The notes beneath the pieces were generated by a model that worked only from the letters and a program-made list of their open reading frames with translations, was not told where the DNA came from and made no database searches. The position numbers and the translations under genes were made by a program. From VAXT01 sp963850415 (lineage in GTDB: Bacteria; Actinomycetota; Thermoleophilia; Gaiellales; Gaiellaceae), in NCBI GenBank assembly GCA_963850415.1, contig CAWKLE010000002.1:682001-746000 (forward strand): a stretch of DNA of 64,000 nucleotides, written 5' to 3'. The stretch's first letter is position 1, and each line of letters begins with the position of its first letter. Below are positions 1-8,556 of this stretch, piece after piece.

Positions 1-228
1 AACCTGCTGCTCAACCTCGCGCAGCAGATGATCACTGCGGAGTTGAACGTGGCGCGCGGTTCCAACGCGTCCTCCGGCCAGCTGTCCGCCATCGCATCGG
101 CGAACGCTGCGCTCACGGTGACGCTCTCCGGCGGCCAGATCCAGCTGTCGTCCACGCTTTCGACGGACGCAGCCTCCGCGCTCGAGACCACGATCGAGAA
201 CTTCAACTCGGCGTCGGACTGCGGCTAG
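1..228 (+). CDS. C-terminal end of a secreted or surface protein (partial)
   Basis: The reading frame is open from the first base and ends at TAG 226-228, so this is the last 75 codons of a gene that starts outside the window. The visible segment reads NLLLNLAQQMITAELN followed by a Ser/Ala/Thr-rich tail that ends in Asp-Cys-Gly. The LAQQ-ITAELN pattern resembles the C-terminal helix of large secreted actinobacterial proteins carrying a GYWKNHP-type domain. That link is from memory of the family and is tentative. A strong hairpin follows the stop. Confidence 0.5.
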   Translation, partial: NLLLNLAQQMITAELNVARGSNASSGQLSAIASANAALTVTLSGGQIQLSSTLSTDAASALETTIENFNSASDCG

Positions 229-241
229 CAGGTTGAAGCGA

Positions 242-275
242 ACGTCGGGCGGGTCCGCAGTGACCCGCCCGACGT
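242..275. terminator. Bidirectional terminator-like hairpin
   Basis: A perfect 14-bp inverted repeat (242-255 with 262-275) has a 6-base loop and lies between two convergent genes. No T-run follows on either side, so it may act as a factor-assisted terminator or as a 3'-end stabiliser for both transcripts. Confidence 0.6.
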
Positions 276-306
276 CTCTCGCAACGGCGGGCCGTGAGCA
301 GCCGCG

Positions 307-702
307 CTAGGCCCGGAGGCAGCGCTCGACCGTCTTCACCTCGTCCGGGTTCGGCCCGGCGACGTCTTTCGCGCCCCCGGTCGCCCAGACGAGCGACACG
401 TTCCCCCTGCGCAGCTGGTGGTACTGGTAGCCGCCGAAGTTCGTGCTGAGGGTCGAGACGTCGAAGTCCTTCGCCGCCTTCACGTCCGGATGGAACCGGA
501 GGAAGGCCCACTGCAGCGTGAGCACCGACGGGTCGTTCGGGTTCCGAACGGCGCGTTCACCCTTCTCGTGCAGGCACTGCGCGGTGGGGCCGATCGAGTA
601 GACCTTCTCCTTCGAGCCACCGCACCCGGCCAGCAGCGCCGTCGCGAGGACGGCGCCGATGGCCAGGAGTACCTTGTTGCTAACCGTCCCTGCGTGGGCC
701 AC
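307..702 (-). CDS. Small lipoprotein of unknown function
   Basis: The N-terminus has a hydrophobic stretch ending in the lipobox LLAGC followed by GGSKEK, so the product is predicted to be lipid-anchored outside the membrane. The mature part is about 100 residues with a C-terminal VERCLRA; no family is recognised. The start is ambiguous: GTG at 702 gives a normal-length signal peptide, and another GTG in frame lies at 732. Either start overlaps the 3' end of pnp, so the gene is probably co-transcribed with pnp. Confidence 0.6.
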   Translation of the reverse strand: MAHAGTVSNKVLLAIGAVLATALLAGCGGSKEKVYSIGPTAQCLHEKGERAVRNPNDPSVLTLQWAFLRFHPDVKAAKDFDVSTLSTNFGGYQYHQLRRGNVSLVWATGGAKDVAGPNPDEVKTVERCLRA

Positions 703-3160
703 GGCTTCGGCCGCGTCCGCCGCCGCCGTCACGCCTCGGAGGTCGCTCCGAGCGCTCGCGTGGCGGTGCGTCCTTCGCGCGCTCGATCAGCTCGTCGGGC
801 TGGACGAGCGAGCCGTTCTCGTGCTTCGCGACGAGCTTGAGCCCGATCCGGCCGCGCTCCTTGTCCACTTCCTGGACGACCACGTCGAGGATGTCGCCGC
901 GGCTGATCACGTCCTCGATGTGCCCGACCCGTCCGGGGCCGACGTTCGAGACGTGCAGGAGCCCGTCCGTGCCTCTCTTCAGCTCGACGAAGGCGCCGAA
1001 GTCGGTGGTCTTCACGACCTTGCCCGTGTAGGTGTCCCCCACCTCGGGCTCCTTCGTGATCGACTCGATCGCCTCGATCGCGGCCTTCGCCTTCGTGCCG
1101 TCGGTCGCGTAGATGAGGATCGTCCCGTCCTCCTCGATGTCGATCTGCACCTCGTAGTCGGCCTCGAGCCCGCGGATCGTCTCGCCGCCCTTGCCGATGA
1201 TCATGCCGATCTGCTCCGGGTCGATCTTGACCGTCGAGATCCGCGGCGCGTGGTCGGCCAGCTCGGTCCGCGTCTCGGAGATCGCCTCGGCCATCTTGTC
1301 GAGGATGAACTCGCGCGCCCGCTTCGCCTGCTCGAGCGCGTTCCGCATGATCTCCTGCGTGACGCCGGTGATCTTGATGTCCATCTGCAGCGCGGTGATG
1401 CCGTCGCGTGAGCCGGCGACCTTGAAGTCCATGTCACCGAGGTGGTCCTCGGCGCCCTGGATGTCGGTCAGGATCACGTAGTCGTCGCCTTCCTTGACGA
1501 GGCCCATCGCGATCCCGCCCACCGGCGCCTTGATCGGCACGCCGGCGTCCATCAGCGAGAGCGTCGACCCGCAGACCGAGCCCATCGAGGACGAGCCGTT
1601 CGACTCGAGCGTCTCGGAGACGATCCGGATCGTGTAGGGGAAGTCCTCGAGCGAGGGGATCATCGGCTCGAGCGCCCGCTGGGCGAGTGCTCCGTGGCCG
1701 ATGTCGCGACGCTTCGGGCCGCGCATGAACCCGGTCTCACCGACCGAGTACGGCGGGAAGTTGTAGTGGTGCATGTACCGGCGGTCGGTCTCGAGCGAGA
1801 GGTCGTCGATCCGCTGGCCCTCCTTCGCGGTGCCGAGCGTGAGGAGCGACATGATCTGCGTCTGGCCGCGCGTGAAGAGCGCCGAGCCGTGCGTGCGCGG
1901 TGCGACGCCGACCTCGCAGTTGACCTCGCGGACGTCCTCCGCGCCGCGGCCGTCCGGGCGCCGCTTGTCGACCGCGATCTTCTGCCGGACGAGCTGCTTG
2001 TAGATCGACTCGGCCGCCTTCTTGACGTACTGCTTGGTGAGCGAGTCCTTGACGGCCGGAGCCTCGCCCTCGACAGTCGCCGGGCCGACCGGGAACGGCA
2101 GCTCGACGGTCTCGATGATGCGGTCGAAGAGCAGCTGGCGCTTCGCGGACTTGAGCTCCTTCGAGTCCTGCTCGGCCTCGGTCAGGGCGCGGAGGTCGCT
2201 CTCGAACTGGTCGCGGACGTGGCCCTCGACGACTGCAAGGCGCGTCTTCTCGAGGATCGTGTCCAACGAGGAGCGGACCTGGATCTGGCGCAGGATGTCC
2301 TCCTCGCCCGAGTCCATGCCAAGCTCCGGTGCGAGCTCGTTCGTCAGCTCCTCGACGACGGCTGCCGCCTCGCGCAGACCTTCGGCCTCGATCCGCTCGC
2401 GGACCCGGCCGGAGTGCTCGGTCTCGAGCTCGGCGGTGAGCTCGGGGTCGAGGTACTTCGGCTTCCCGGCCCGGCTGCGCAGCTCTTCCTGCGCGTCGCA
2501 GATCTTCACGATCTCGGCGTGCGCGAGCTCGAAGGCCTCGAGGATCTCGTCCTCGGGAATCTCGTCGGCTCCGGCCTCGATCATCGTCAGCGCGTCCTTC
2601 GTGCCGACGACGATCAGGTCGAGCGTGCTCTCCTCTTCCACCACGGGCAGCGTCGGGTTGACGACGAGGTTGCCCTCGACTCGTCCGATGCGGACTGCGC
2701 CCACCGGGCCCAGGAAGGGCAGCGGCGAGACCATCAGCGCCGCCGAGGCGCCGTTGATGCAGAGGATGTCGTGCGCGGTGACGAGGTCGGCCGACAAGGT
2801 CGTGCAGACCACGTGCACCTCGTTCTTGTAGCCCTTCGGCCAGAGCGGCCGGATCGGGCGGTCGATCATGCGGGCGGTGAGGATCGCCCGTTCGGTGGGC
2901 CGCCCCTCACGCTTGAAGAACCCGCCGGGGATCTTCCCGGCGGCGTACATGCGCTCCTCGACGTCGACCGTGAGCGGGAAGAAGTCGGCGCCTTCGCGGC
3001 CCTCCATCTTTCCCTGCGCGGTCGCGAGGACCATCGTCTCGCCGGCGCGGACGACGACGGCGCCGTCGGCCTGCTTGGCCAGCTTGCCCGTCTCGAAGGT
3101 CATCTCTTGCTCGCCCACGGTCACTGCGACCGTGGCGAGGCTTTCGGTCATCGTGCTCAT
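680..3160 (-). CDS. pnp: Polyribonucleotide nucleotidyltransferase (PNPase)
   Basis: Phosphorolytic 3'-5' exoribonuclease of RNA turnover. About 826 residues hold two RNase PH-like domains, a KH domain with the IIGKGGETI loop, and an S1 domain (GKVVKTTDFGAFVELKRG), then a basic Arg/Gly-rich tail (DGGGGRGRSRGPRRDG). The start chosen is ATG 3160 (MSTMTESL) because GGAGG sits five bases upstream; a GTG four codons earlier overlaps that Shine-Dalgarno. It follows rpsO in the conserved rpsO-pnp order, with a long hairpin between them that probably governs pnp mRNA processing. Length is slightly above the E. coli enzyme because of the tail. Confidence 0.97.
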   Translation of the reverse strand: MSTMTESLATVAVTVGEQEMTFETGKLAKQADGAVVVRAGETMVLATAQGKMEGREGADFFPLTVDVEERMYAAGKIPGGFFKREGRPTERAILTARMIDRPIRPLWPKGYKNEVHVVCTTLSADLVTAHDILCINGASAALMVSPLPFLGPVGAVRIGRVEGNLVVNPTLPVVEEESTLDLIVVGTKDALTMIEAGADEIPEDEILEAFELAHAEIVKICDAQEELRSRAGKPKYLDPELTAELETEHSGRVRERIEAEGLREAAAVVEELTNELAPELGMDSGEEDILRQIQVRSSLDTILEKTRLAVVEGHVRDQFESDLRALTEAEQDSKELKSAKRQLLFDRIIETVELPFPVGPATVEGEAPAVKDSLTKQYVKKAAESIYKQLVRQKIAVDKRRPDGRGAEDVREVNCEVGVAPRTHGSALFTRGQTQIMSLLTLGTAKEGQRIDDLSLETDRRYMHHYNFPPYSVGETGFMRGPKRRDIGHGALAQRALEPMIPSLEDFPYTIRIVSETLESNGSSSMGSVCGSTLSLMDAGVPIKAPVGGIAMGLVKEGDDYVILTDIQGAEDHLGDMDFKVAGSRDGITALQMDIKITGVTQEIMRNALEQAKRAREFILDKMAEAISETRTELADHAPRISTVKIDPEQIGMIIGKGGETIRGLEADYEVQIDIEEDGTILIYATDGTKAKAAIEAIESITKEPEVGDTYTGKVVKTTDFGAFVELKRGTDGLLHVSNVGPGRVGHIEDVISRGDILDVVVQEVDKERGRIGLKLVAKHENGSLVQPDELIERAKDAPPRERSERPPRRDGGGGRGRSRGPRRDG

Positions 3161-3180
3161 CTTTGCCTCCACTTCCTCGT

Positions 3181-3241
3181 GGAGAGTCGAGGTTTGAGTC
3201 AGCTTCGCGGCCCACGAAGCTCGCTCAAACTCCGACTCTCC
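3181..3241 (-). promoter_or_regulatory. Long imperfect hairpin in the rpsO-pnp intergenic RNA
   Basis: Arms 3181-3207 and 3215-3241 pair over 27 positions. There is a perfect 9-bp base, a 7-bp middle helix and a 7-bp top helix, separated by two 2-nt internal loops. In E. coli and Streptomyces the equivalent rpsO-pnp spacer folds into an RNase III-cut hairpin through which PNPase limits its own mRNA. The same position and geometry suggest the same role here; cleavage itself is inference. Confidence 0.65.
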
Positions 3242-3251
3242 TCTTGCAGAG

Positions 3252-3521
3252 CTATCGCCTGAGGCCCAGCTCCTTGATCAATTCGCGGTATCCCTCGACG
3301 TCCTTGCGCTGGAGGTAGTTCAGGAATCGGCGGCGGCGGCCGACCAGCTTGAGCAGCCCGCGCCGCGAGTAGTGGTCCTTCGGATGCGCCCGGAGGTGCT
3401 CCGTGAGCTCGTTGATGCGCTGCGTGAGGAGCGCGATCTGGACCTGGGGCGAGCCCGTGTCTTCCTGCGAGCGCCCGTGGCGCCCGATGATCTCCAGCTT
3501 TGCTTCCTTGGTGAGGGTCAA
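3252..3521 (-). CDS. rpsO: 30S ribosomal protein S15
   Basis: The 89-residue product has the usual S15 length and signatures: GSPQVQIALLTQRINELTEHLR, cut here as its central helix region, HSRRGLLKLV-like YSRRGLLKLVGRRRRFLNYL, and a C-terminal IKELGLR. It binds the 16S rRNA central domain early in 30S assembly. I chose TTG 3521 because AAAGGAG lies five bases upstream and the resulting protein starts MTLTKEAK, matching family N-termini. An in-frame extension to 3578 has no such support. It is transcribed just before pnp. Confidence 0.96.
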   Translation of the reverse strand: MTLTKEAKLEIIGRHGRSQEDTGSPQVQIALLTQRINELTEHLRAHPKDHYSRRGLLKLVGRRRRFLNYLQRKDVEGYRELIKELGLRR

Positions 3522-3611
3522 TCCGTCTCCTTTATGCGTAGTCCGCAATCCAAGTCCGCCGCGGGAAGCACCGCGCACGGCCGAGACTGCGGTCGGCCAC
3601 TAGGGTAGCAA

Positions 3612-4040
3612 CTAGCTGCCGGGGGCCTTCACCGTGATGGGGTAAGCCGACGTCGTGGCGTCGCCCTTCTTGTCGCGGAGCACGAAGTAGAAGGCCCACT
3701 GGCCGGGCATGACGACCGAATAGCCGGCCTTGTACGTGCCCGGCGAGGTCTCCTTCATGTTCTTGGTGAACAGCCGCATGAACATCGGGCAGCTCATCTC
3801 CGCGTGCAGCGTCATCTTGCCGCCCTTGATCGGGGCGCCGTTCGCTTTCTCCTTCGCGTGGACGACGACGAGCTTCGAGTAACGGCCCCCGGTCGCCTGC
3901 GCGGAGATCTGGGCAGCGCCTGCCGAGGCGGTCGAGGGGGGTGCCGGACAGCCGGTGTCGAGCACGGACTTCTTCTTCGAGCCTCCGCAGCCGGCAGTGA
4001 CTAGCACGAGCAAGGCCCCGGCGACGATCGCAGCACGCAT
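3612..4040 (-). CDS. FixH/YtkA-like lipoprotein
   Basis: The start at ATG 4040 gives MRAAIVAGALLVLVTAGC, a clean lipoprotein signal with lipobox VTAGC. The mature 120 residues contain a beta-rich segment with KGGKMTLHAEMSCPMFMR, a Pro-Gly-rich turn (SPGTYKAGYSVVMPGQWAFYF) and a C-terminal PITVKAP strand. This arrangement is typical of FixH/YtkA-like immunoglobulin-fold domains often linked to copper or cytochrome oxidase biology. The assignment rests on motif memory, and the gene has no such neighbours here. It lies upstream of rpsO in the same direction. Confidence 0.6.
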   Translation of the reverse strand: MRAAIVAGALLVLVTAGCGGSKKKSVLDTGCPAPPSTASAGAAQISAQATGGRYSKLVVVHAKEKANGAPIKGGKMTLHAEMSCPMFMRLFTKNMKETSPGTYKAGYSVVMPGQWAFYFVLRDKKGDATTSAYPITVKAPGS

Positions 4041-4142
4041 GCAGCCAGGATAGGGACCGGATTTGGGCTCCGCCCTGGAAGCGAGACGAAAAAACACGGC
4101 GTCAACGTCTTGCTTCGCCGCTCGCTGGGTAGCTAGTAGTGC

Positions 4143-4174
4143 GGGGCCGTTGCCGCAGGCGGCCCCTTTCTCTT
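4143..4174 (+). terminator. Terminator-like hairpin in the ggt leader
   Basis: A 7-bp GC stem (4143-4149 with 4160-4166) encloses a 10-base loop and is followed directly by a pyrimidine tract TTTCTCTT. It lies 27 bases before the ggt start, inside the divergent spacer 4041-4200. It could end a short leader transcript or attenuate ggt; no upstream plus-strand gene needs a terminator here. Confidence 0.45.
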
Positions 4175-4200
4175 GGGCGCGGCCCGATTACGCTCCATTC

Positions 4201-5583
4201 ATGGGCGCCGCCATCGCCGCCGGTCACCCCGCCACCGCGGACGCCGGTGCGGAGATCCTGGAGGAAGGCGGCAGCGCCGCAGACGCGGTTGTCGCCGCGA
4301 CGCTCGCCTCCTGCGTTGCCGAGACCGTGATGACCGGCCTCCTCGGTGGCGGGCACGGCATCTACTTCGACGCGACCAGCGGCCGGGCGCGGAACCTCGA
4401 CTGTTTCGTGGCCGTCCCCGGGCTCGGGGCCGAGCGCCGCGAAGTGGCTCTGCTGGAACTGGACATTCCGTTCGGGACGGAGCTGGTGCGCTACGCGGTC
4501 GGCATCGGCTCGTTCGGCGTGCCGGGCGTTCCCAGCGGGCTCGACGCGCTCTGGACCGAGTACGGAACGCTTCCGTGGCCGCGACTGGTCGAGCCCGCAC
4601 TCCGCCTTGCCCGCGAAGCGGTGCCGATGCCCGCAGCCCACGCGTCCTGCCTGCGGATGCTCGAGCCCGTGATGACGATGAACGAGGGCGCGGAGATCTA
4701 CTCGCCTGGAGGAACGCTCCTCGGCGAGGGCGATCCCCTGCGCCAGCCCGGGCTCGTGCCCGCGCTCGAGTCGCTCGCCGAGGACGGGCCGCGAGGCGTG
4801 TACGAGGGAACGATCGGGAGAGCGCTGCTGGAGCTGATGAAGGAGCACGGCGGGCTCGTGACCGCGACCGACCTGACGGAGTACAAGGCCAGCTGGAGCG
4901 ACCCCGTCGAGCTGGACTTCCGGGGCTGCGGCCTACGCACGCGAGCGGGGCTGTCCGACTTGCCGGCCGCCGTCGAGCGACTGCCCGAGGTGCGCGGGCT
5001 CGAGGAGCCCGAGCGGGCGCTGGCCTTCGTCGGTGCGCTGCTCGACGACGTTCCCGCGCAGCACGGCACGACGAACGTCTCCGTCCTCGATGACGACGGG
5101 AACGCCTGCGTCCTGACAACGAGCCTCGGGTTGGGCTCCGGCGACTTCGTACCGGGCTACGACCTGCACCTGAACAGCATGCTGGGCGAGGCCGACCTGT
5201 TGACCGAGGGTCTGGAGCCCGGCGACCGGATGGGCAGCATGATGGCGCCCACGCTGGCACTGGACGGTGACGGCGTCGTGCTCGCGGCCGGCGCCGCCGG
5301 CGGGACAAGGCTGCGGAGCGCGTTGCTCCAGGTCGTCGCGGGAATCCTCGACGAGGGGCTCGATCCGCAAGCGGCGGTCGACCGGCCCCGCGTCCACCCG
5401 GCCGGGACGCTCGTGCACCTCGAGGCCGGCTTCGGCCCGCCGACGGTCGCCGCGCTCGAGTCAGCGGGCTTCGAGGTTCGGAGCTGGGACTCGCGGCACC
5501 ACTACTTCGGCGGGGTCAGCGTGGTCACGCGGACCGGTTCTGCAGGCGACCCGCGCAGAAGCGGCGCCGCCCGGAGCGTCTGA
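4201..5583 (+). CDS. ggt: Gamma-glutamyltranspeptidase family protein (compact)
   Basis: Ntn hydrolase of the glutathione/gamma-glutamyl cycle type; members self-cleave at a Thr that becomes the nucleophile. ATG 4201 gives 460 residues beginning MGAAIAAGHPATADAG. The nucleophile motif is visible as HGTTNVSVLDDDGNA, with Thr near residue 290, and the downstream GSGDFVPGYDLHLNSML segment matches the family. The usual NPPPSSGG region and about 80-100 residues before the cleavage site are missing, so this is shorter than the usual 520-580 residues. No signal peptide is seen. The true substrate may differ from glutathione. Confidence 0.85.
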   Translation: MGAAIAAGHPATADAGAEILEEGGSAADAVVAATLASCVAETVMTGLLGGGHGIYFDATSGRARNLDCFVAVPGLGAERREVALLELDIPFGTELVRYAVGIGSFGVPGVPSGLDALWTEYGTLPWPRLVEPALRLAREAVPMPAAHASCLRMLEPVMTMNEGAEIYSPGGTLLGEGDPLRQPGLVPALESLAEDGPRGVYEGTIGRALLELMKEHGGLVTATDLTEYKASWSDPVELDFRGCGLRTRAGLSDLPAAVERLPEVRGLEEPERALAFVGALLDDVPAQHGTTNVSVLDDDGNACVLTTSLGLGSGDFVPGYDLHLNSMLGEADLLTEGLEPGDRMGSMMAPTLALDGDGVVLAAGAAGGTRLRSALLQVVAGILDEGLDPQAAVDRPRVHPAGTLVHLEAGFGPPTVAALESAGFEVRSWDSRHHYFGGVSVVTRTGSAGDPRRSGAARSV

Positions 5584-5584
5584 G

Positions 5585-6449
5585 TCAGGGACGCGTTGCG
5601 GCGCGGGTGCGCTCGACGTCGCTTGCGATCTGGTCGATCAGCGCCTGCTCGCTGTCGAACGACTGCTCGTCGCGCAGCCGCTCCCAGAGCTCGACGATCA
5701 GTCGCCGGCCGTACAGGTCCCCTTCGAAGTCGAGCAGGAACGCCTCGACGCGGCGCTCGCTGCCGCCGTAGTGCGGGTTCGTCCCGATCGACACCGCGGC
5801 GCGGTTGTCCCCCGCAGCGCCGGCGTAGATCCCGTTCTGCGGCACGAGCAGCTCGGGCCGGACGTCGAGGTTCGCGGTCGGAAAGCCGAGCGTCCCACCC
5901 CGCGCGTCCCCGCTGACGACAATGCCTTCGACCTCGACCGGACGGCCGAGCAGCGCCGCGGCGCCCTCGACGTCACCTGCCCCCGCGAGCTCGCGGATCC
6001 GGGTCGCGGAGACGCCCTCGACGAGCGGTACGGGCCGCGTGGCGAACCCGAGGTTGTCGAGGAAGGCGAGATCGCCCGCCCGCTTGTGACCGAACCGAAA
6101 GTCCTCGCCCGCGACGACGGTCTCTGCGCCGATCGCTCGAAGGAACTGGTCGGCGAACTCGCGCGGATCGAGGCGGGCGACCTCGAGGGTGAACTCGACG
6201 ACGAGCGCCTCGGCGACTCCCAGCTCGCGCCAGCAGCTCCAGCCGGCGCTCCAGGGGCATCAGCAGCTCGACCCTGTTTCCGAGGGCGGTGCGCGGATGC
6301 GGGTCGAACGTGAGGACGGTCGGCTCGGGCCCGGAATCGCGGAGCGTCTCGATGACGCGCCGGTGCCCGAGATGGACGCCGTCGAAGGTCCCGAGCGCGA
6401 GCGCCCGAGGCCCCGCATCGAGTTCGCCGGGCCTGCGCGCGACCTTCAC
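5585..6449 (-). CDS. ribF: Riboflavin kinase/FAD synthetase, frameshifted
   Basis: Bifunctional enzyme converting riboflavin to FMN and FAD. The N-terminal nucleotidyltransferase part shows ALGTFDGVHLGHRRVI and TFDPHPRTAL. The frame is then lost near 6225-6231 at GCGCGAG. In the next frame the expected sequence resumes (ELGVAEALVVEF, GEDFRFGHKRAGD, VSATRIRELAGAGD) and runs into the kinase domain (GTLGFPTANLDV, PQNGIYAG). A missing CG in a CGCGCGAG run, or one extra base, would explain it. The GTG start at 6449 overlaps the truB stop. RibF is normally essential, so a consensus error is likely. Confidence 0.9.
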
Positions 6450-7105
6450 GGGAGCGCAGCCAGTGCGTCGGCGGGGTCGATGATCCGCTCGGGATCAGAG
6501 TCGGCGACGTCGAAGGGGCCGACGCTCGTTCTGCGCAGGCTCACGCAGTGGCCGCCTAGCGCCTCGGCGACCGCCCGCACGTAGCCGCCCGAGCTGAGGA
6601 GCATCGAAAGCTGCGCGACCGGCTCCTCGTATTCCTCGAGCTCCAGCTCGTAGACGGTCGTCCGGCGCGTCGGCATCTCGACCGCGACGCCGCGCCGGTG
6701 CAGCTTGTACGCGCGCTCGCCGCCGATCTTCACCGCCGAGGCGGCCGGGATCTTCAGGTAGACGTCGCCGCGAAGCGCGTCCAGGCGAGCCTCCAGCTCG
6801 AGCAGTGACGGGGGCTCGTGCTCGTCGACCACGTCGCCCTCGGGATCGCCCGTGGACGACGTCCGCGACAGGTCGACCGCCGTCTCGTACCGCTTCGTGA
6901 GCCCGACGAAGCGCTGCGCCTCCTTGGTGAAGCTCCCGAGCAGGACGAGCAGGAGTCCCGTCGCGAACGGGTCGAGCGTCCCCGCATGCCCGGCCCGCGC
7001 GCCTGTCCCCTCGCGCAGCTGCCGCACGATCGCGAACGACGAGGGACCGGCGGGCTTGTCGTAGAGGACGAGCCCAGCCGGGGTCGCCGCGCCCTTACGA
7101 CCCAT
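6446..7105 (-). CDS. truB: tRNA pseudouridine(55) synthase
   Basis: Makes pseudouridine 55 in the T-loop of tRNAs. From ATG 7105 the protein is 219 residues: GLVLYDKPAGPSSFAIVRQL, then the catalytic-Asp motif GHAGTLDPFATGLL, and KIPAASAVKIGGERAYKLHR. It lacks a C-terminal PUA domain, as do many actinobacterial TruB proteins. It overlaps the 3' end of nrnA by about 11 bases and ends in a GTGA overlap with ribF, matching the conserved rbfA-nrnA-truB-ribF order. Confidence 0.95.
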   Translation of the reverse strand: MGRKGAATPAGLVLYDKPAGPSSFAIVRQLREGTGARAGHAGTLDPFATGLLLVLLGSFTKEAQRFVGLTKRYETAVDLSRTSSTGDPEGDVVDEHEPPSLLELEARLDALRGDVYLKIPAASAVKIGGERAYKLHRRGVAVEMPTRRTTVYELELEEYEEPVAQLSMLLSSGGYVRAVAEALGGHCVSLRRTSVGPFDVADSDPERIIDPADALAALP

Positions 7106-8103
7106 TCCGCGCCGCGGCGAACTCGCGGCGGATGAACTCCGTGATCTCCTCGATCGAGTCGTCGCTCGAGAACCCGGCCGCCTGGCGATGCCCACCCCCC
7201 GCTCCGGACGCACGCGCGATCTTCGAGACGTCGAGCTCGTCCGCGGAGGCGCGCAGGCTCACGCGCCGTGCAGGCCCGTCGCCGCGCGGAGGCTCGCGGA
7301 TCAGCGCCGCCATGTCCGCGCCCTCGACGGCCCGCAGGTAGTCGATGATCCCCTCCGAGTACGGCTCCGCGGCGCCCACCTCGGCGAAGTCGTCGCGCAG
7401 GAGATACGAGATCACGAGCCGGCCGCCCTCGTACACCTCGCGCCCGCTCGAGCGCCCGCGCCAGCAGCTTCAGCTTCGCGAACTGGACGCTCTCGTAGAC
7501 GTCCTGGAAGATCTTGTGCACGTCCGCGCCGGCCTCGACGAGCTCCGCGGCGAGGCGCAGGGCCTTCGGCGTCGTGTTCGTGTACTGGAAGCGCCCCGTG
7601 TCGGTGACGAGCGCGATGTAGAGCGCTTCCGCGATGTCCGGGGTCAGCTCCACGCCGAGCTCGCGCAGCAGGTCGCGGACGATCTCCCCGGTCGACGACG
7701 CGTCCGCGACGACGAGGTTGACCGCGCCGAAGCGCGAGTTGTCGTGGTGGTGGTCGACGTTGACGACGAGCGGCGCGCTGTGCAGCACCTCGGGATCGGG
7801 CCCGAGCCGGCTCTCGTTCGCGCAGTCGAGCGCGAGCAGGACGCGCGCCGCCGCATCGTCGGGCAGCGACCGGCGCAGGTCGTCGAGCGGCATCCACGAG
7901 TACTCGCGCGGCAGCGGCGCCTCGCCGGCCAGGTACATGACCGCGTCCTTGCCGAGCGCGTCGAGCGCCAGCTTCGCCGCGAGCAGCGACCCGAGCGCGT
8001 CGCCGTCCGGGTTCTCGTGCGTCGTGACGAGAAAGCGGTCGTGCGAGCGGATCGCCTCCGCGACCGCGCCTAAATCATTCGCTGTCGTCTGGGGCGAGCT
8101 CAT
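7095..8103 (-). CDS. nrnA: DHH/DHHA1 phosphoesterase (NrnA-like nanoRNase), frameshifted
   Basis: Manganese-dependent phosphoesterase that degrades nanoRNA and/or 3'-phosphoadenosine 5'-phosphate. The N-terminal DHH domain has NPDGDALGS, VDHHHDNSRFG and TDTGRFQYTN. The frame breaks near 7440 at GGCGCGAGGT. The C-terminal DHHA1 domain continues in another frame from VYEGGRLVISYLL to GAGGGHRQAAGF. Restoring CGCGCGAG would rejoin the two parts. It starts at ATG 8103 and overlaps truB. The domain order and length (about 335 residues) are otherwise normal. Confidence 0.9.
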
Positions 8104-8195
8104 CTGAGGCGCCGCTTGCGGTGCCGGCCTTCAGGACGACGGGCTCGGCCCGGCGTCCGTCTGCCGTCGCCGACCGGTCCGATCGAAGATGCCAC

Positions 8196-8556
8196 TTACC
8201 TTTCGTCTTCATTTCGGCCCTCCGGAGCCAGCTCGTCGATCAACTGCGACATGCGGACGCCTTCCGCGACCGTGGGATCGTATTCGAAGGTCAGGAGCGG
8301 AGTCCGCTTCATCCTGAGCTCGCGTCGCCAGCCGCAACTGGAGCACGCCGTGCGCGGACTCGAGCCCCAGCAGCGTCTTCTCGCGCTTGCGCTCGTTGCC
8401 GAGGACGCTGACGAAGACCTTGGCGTGGCGGAGGTCGGGCGACGTCTCGACCCCGGTCACGGTCACGAACCCGATCCGCGGGTCCTTCAGCTCGCCGATC
8501 GCCTCCGCGAGCGTCTCCCGGATCGCCTCGTTCACCCGTCGCATGCGCTCAGTCAT
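8196..8556 (-). CDS. rbfA: Ribosome-binding factor A, frameshifted
   Basis: KH-fold factor for 30S maturation. ATG 8556 gives MTERMRRVNEAIRETLAEAI and the conserved GELKDPRIGFVTVTGVETSP. After HGVLQLRLAT the frame is lost at ACGCGAGC near 8330; the alternative frame gives ELRMKRTPLLTFEYDP and MSQLIDELAPE and ends at TAA 8196-8198. This is the third gene in the cluster to break at a CGCGAG site. The start overlaps the stop of the DUF503 gene by 8 bases. Confidence 0.88.

Noticed and set aside
680..3262. Long open frames on the strand opposite pnp, infB, carB and other GC-rich genes
   Set aside because: High-GC codon usage keeps the antisense frames open; their products are Arg/Asp/Val-rich with no recognisable domains.
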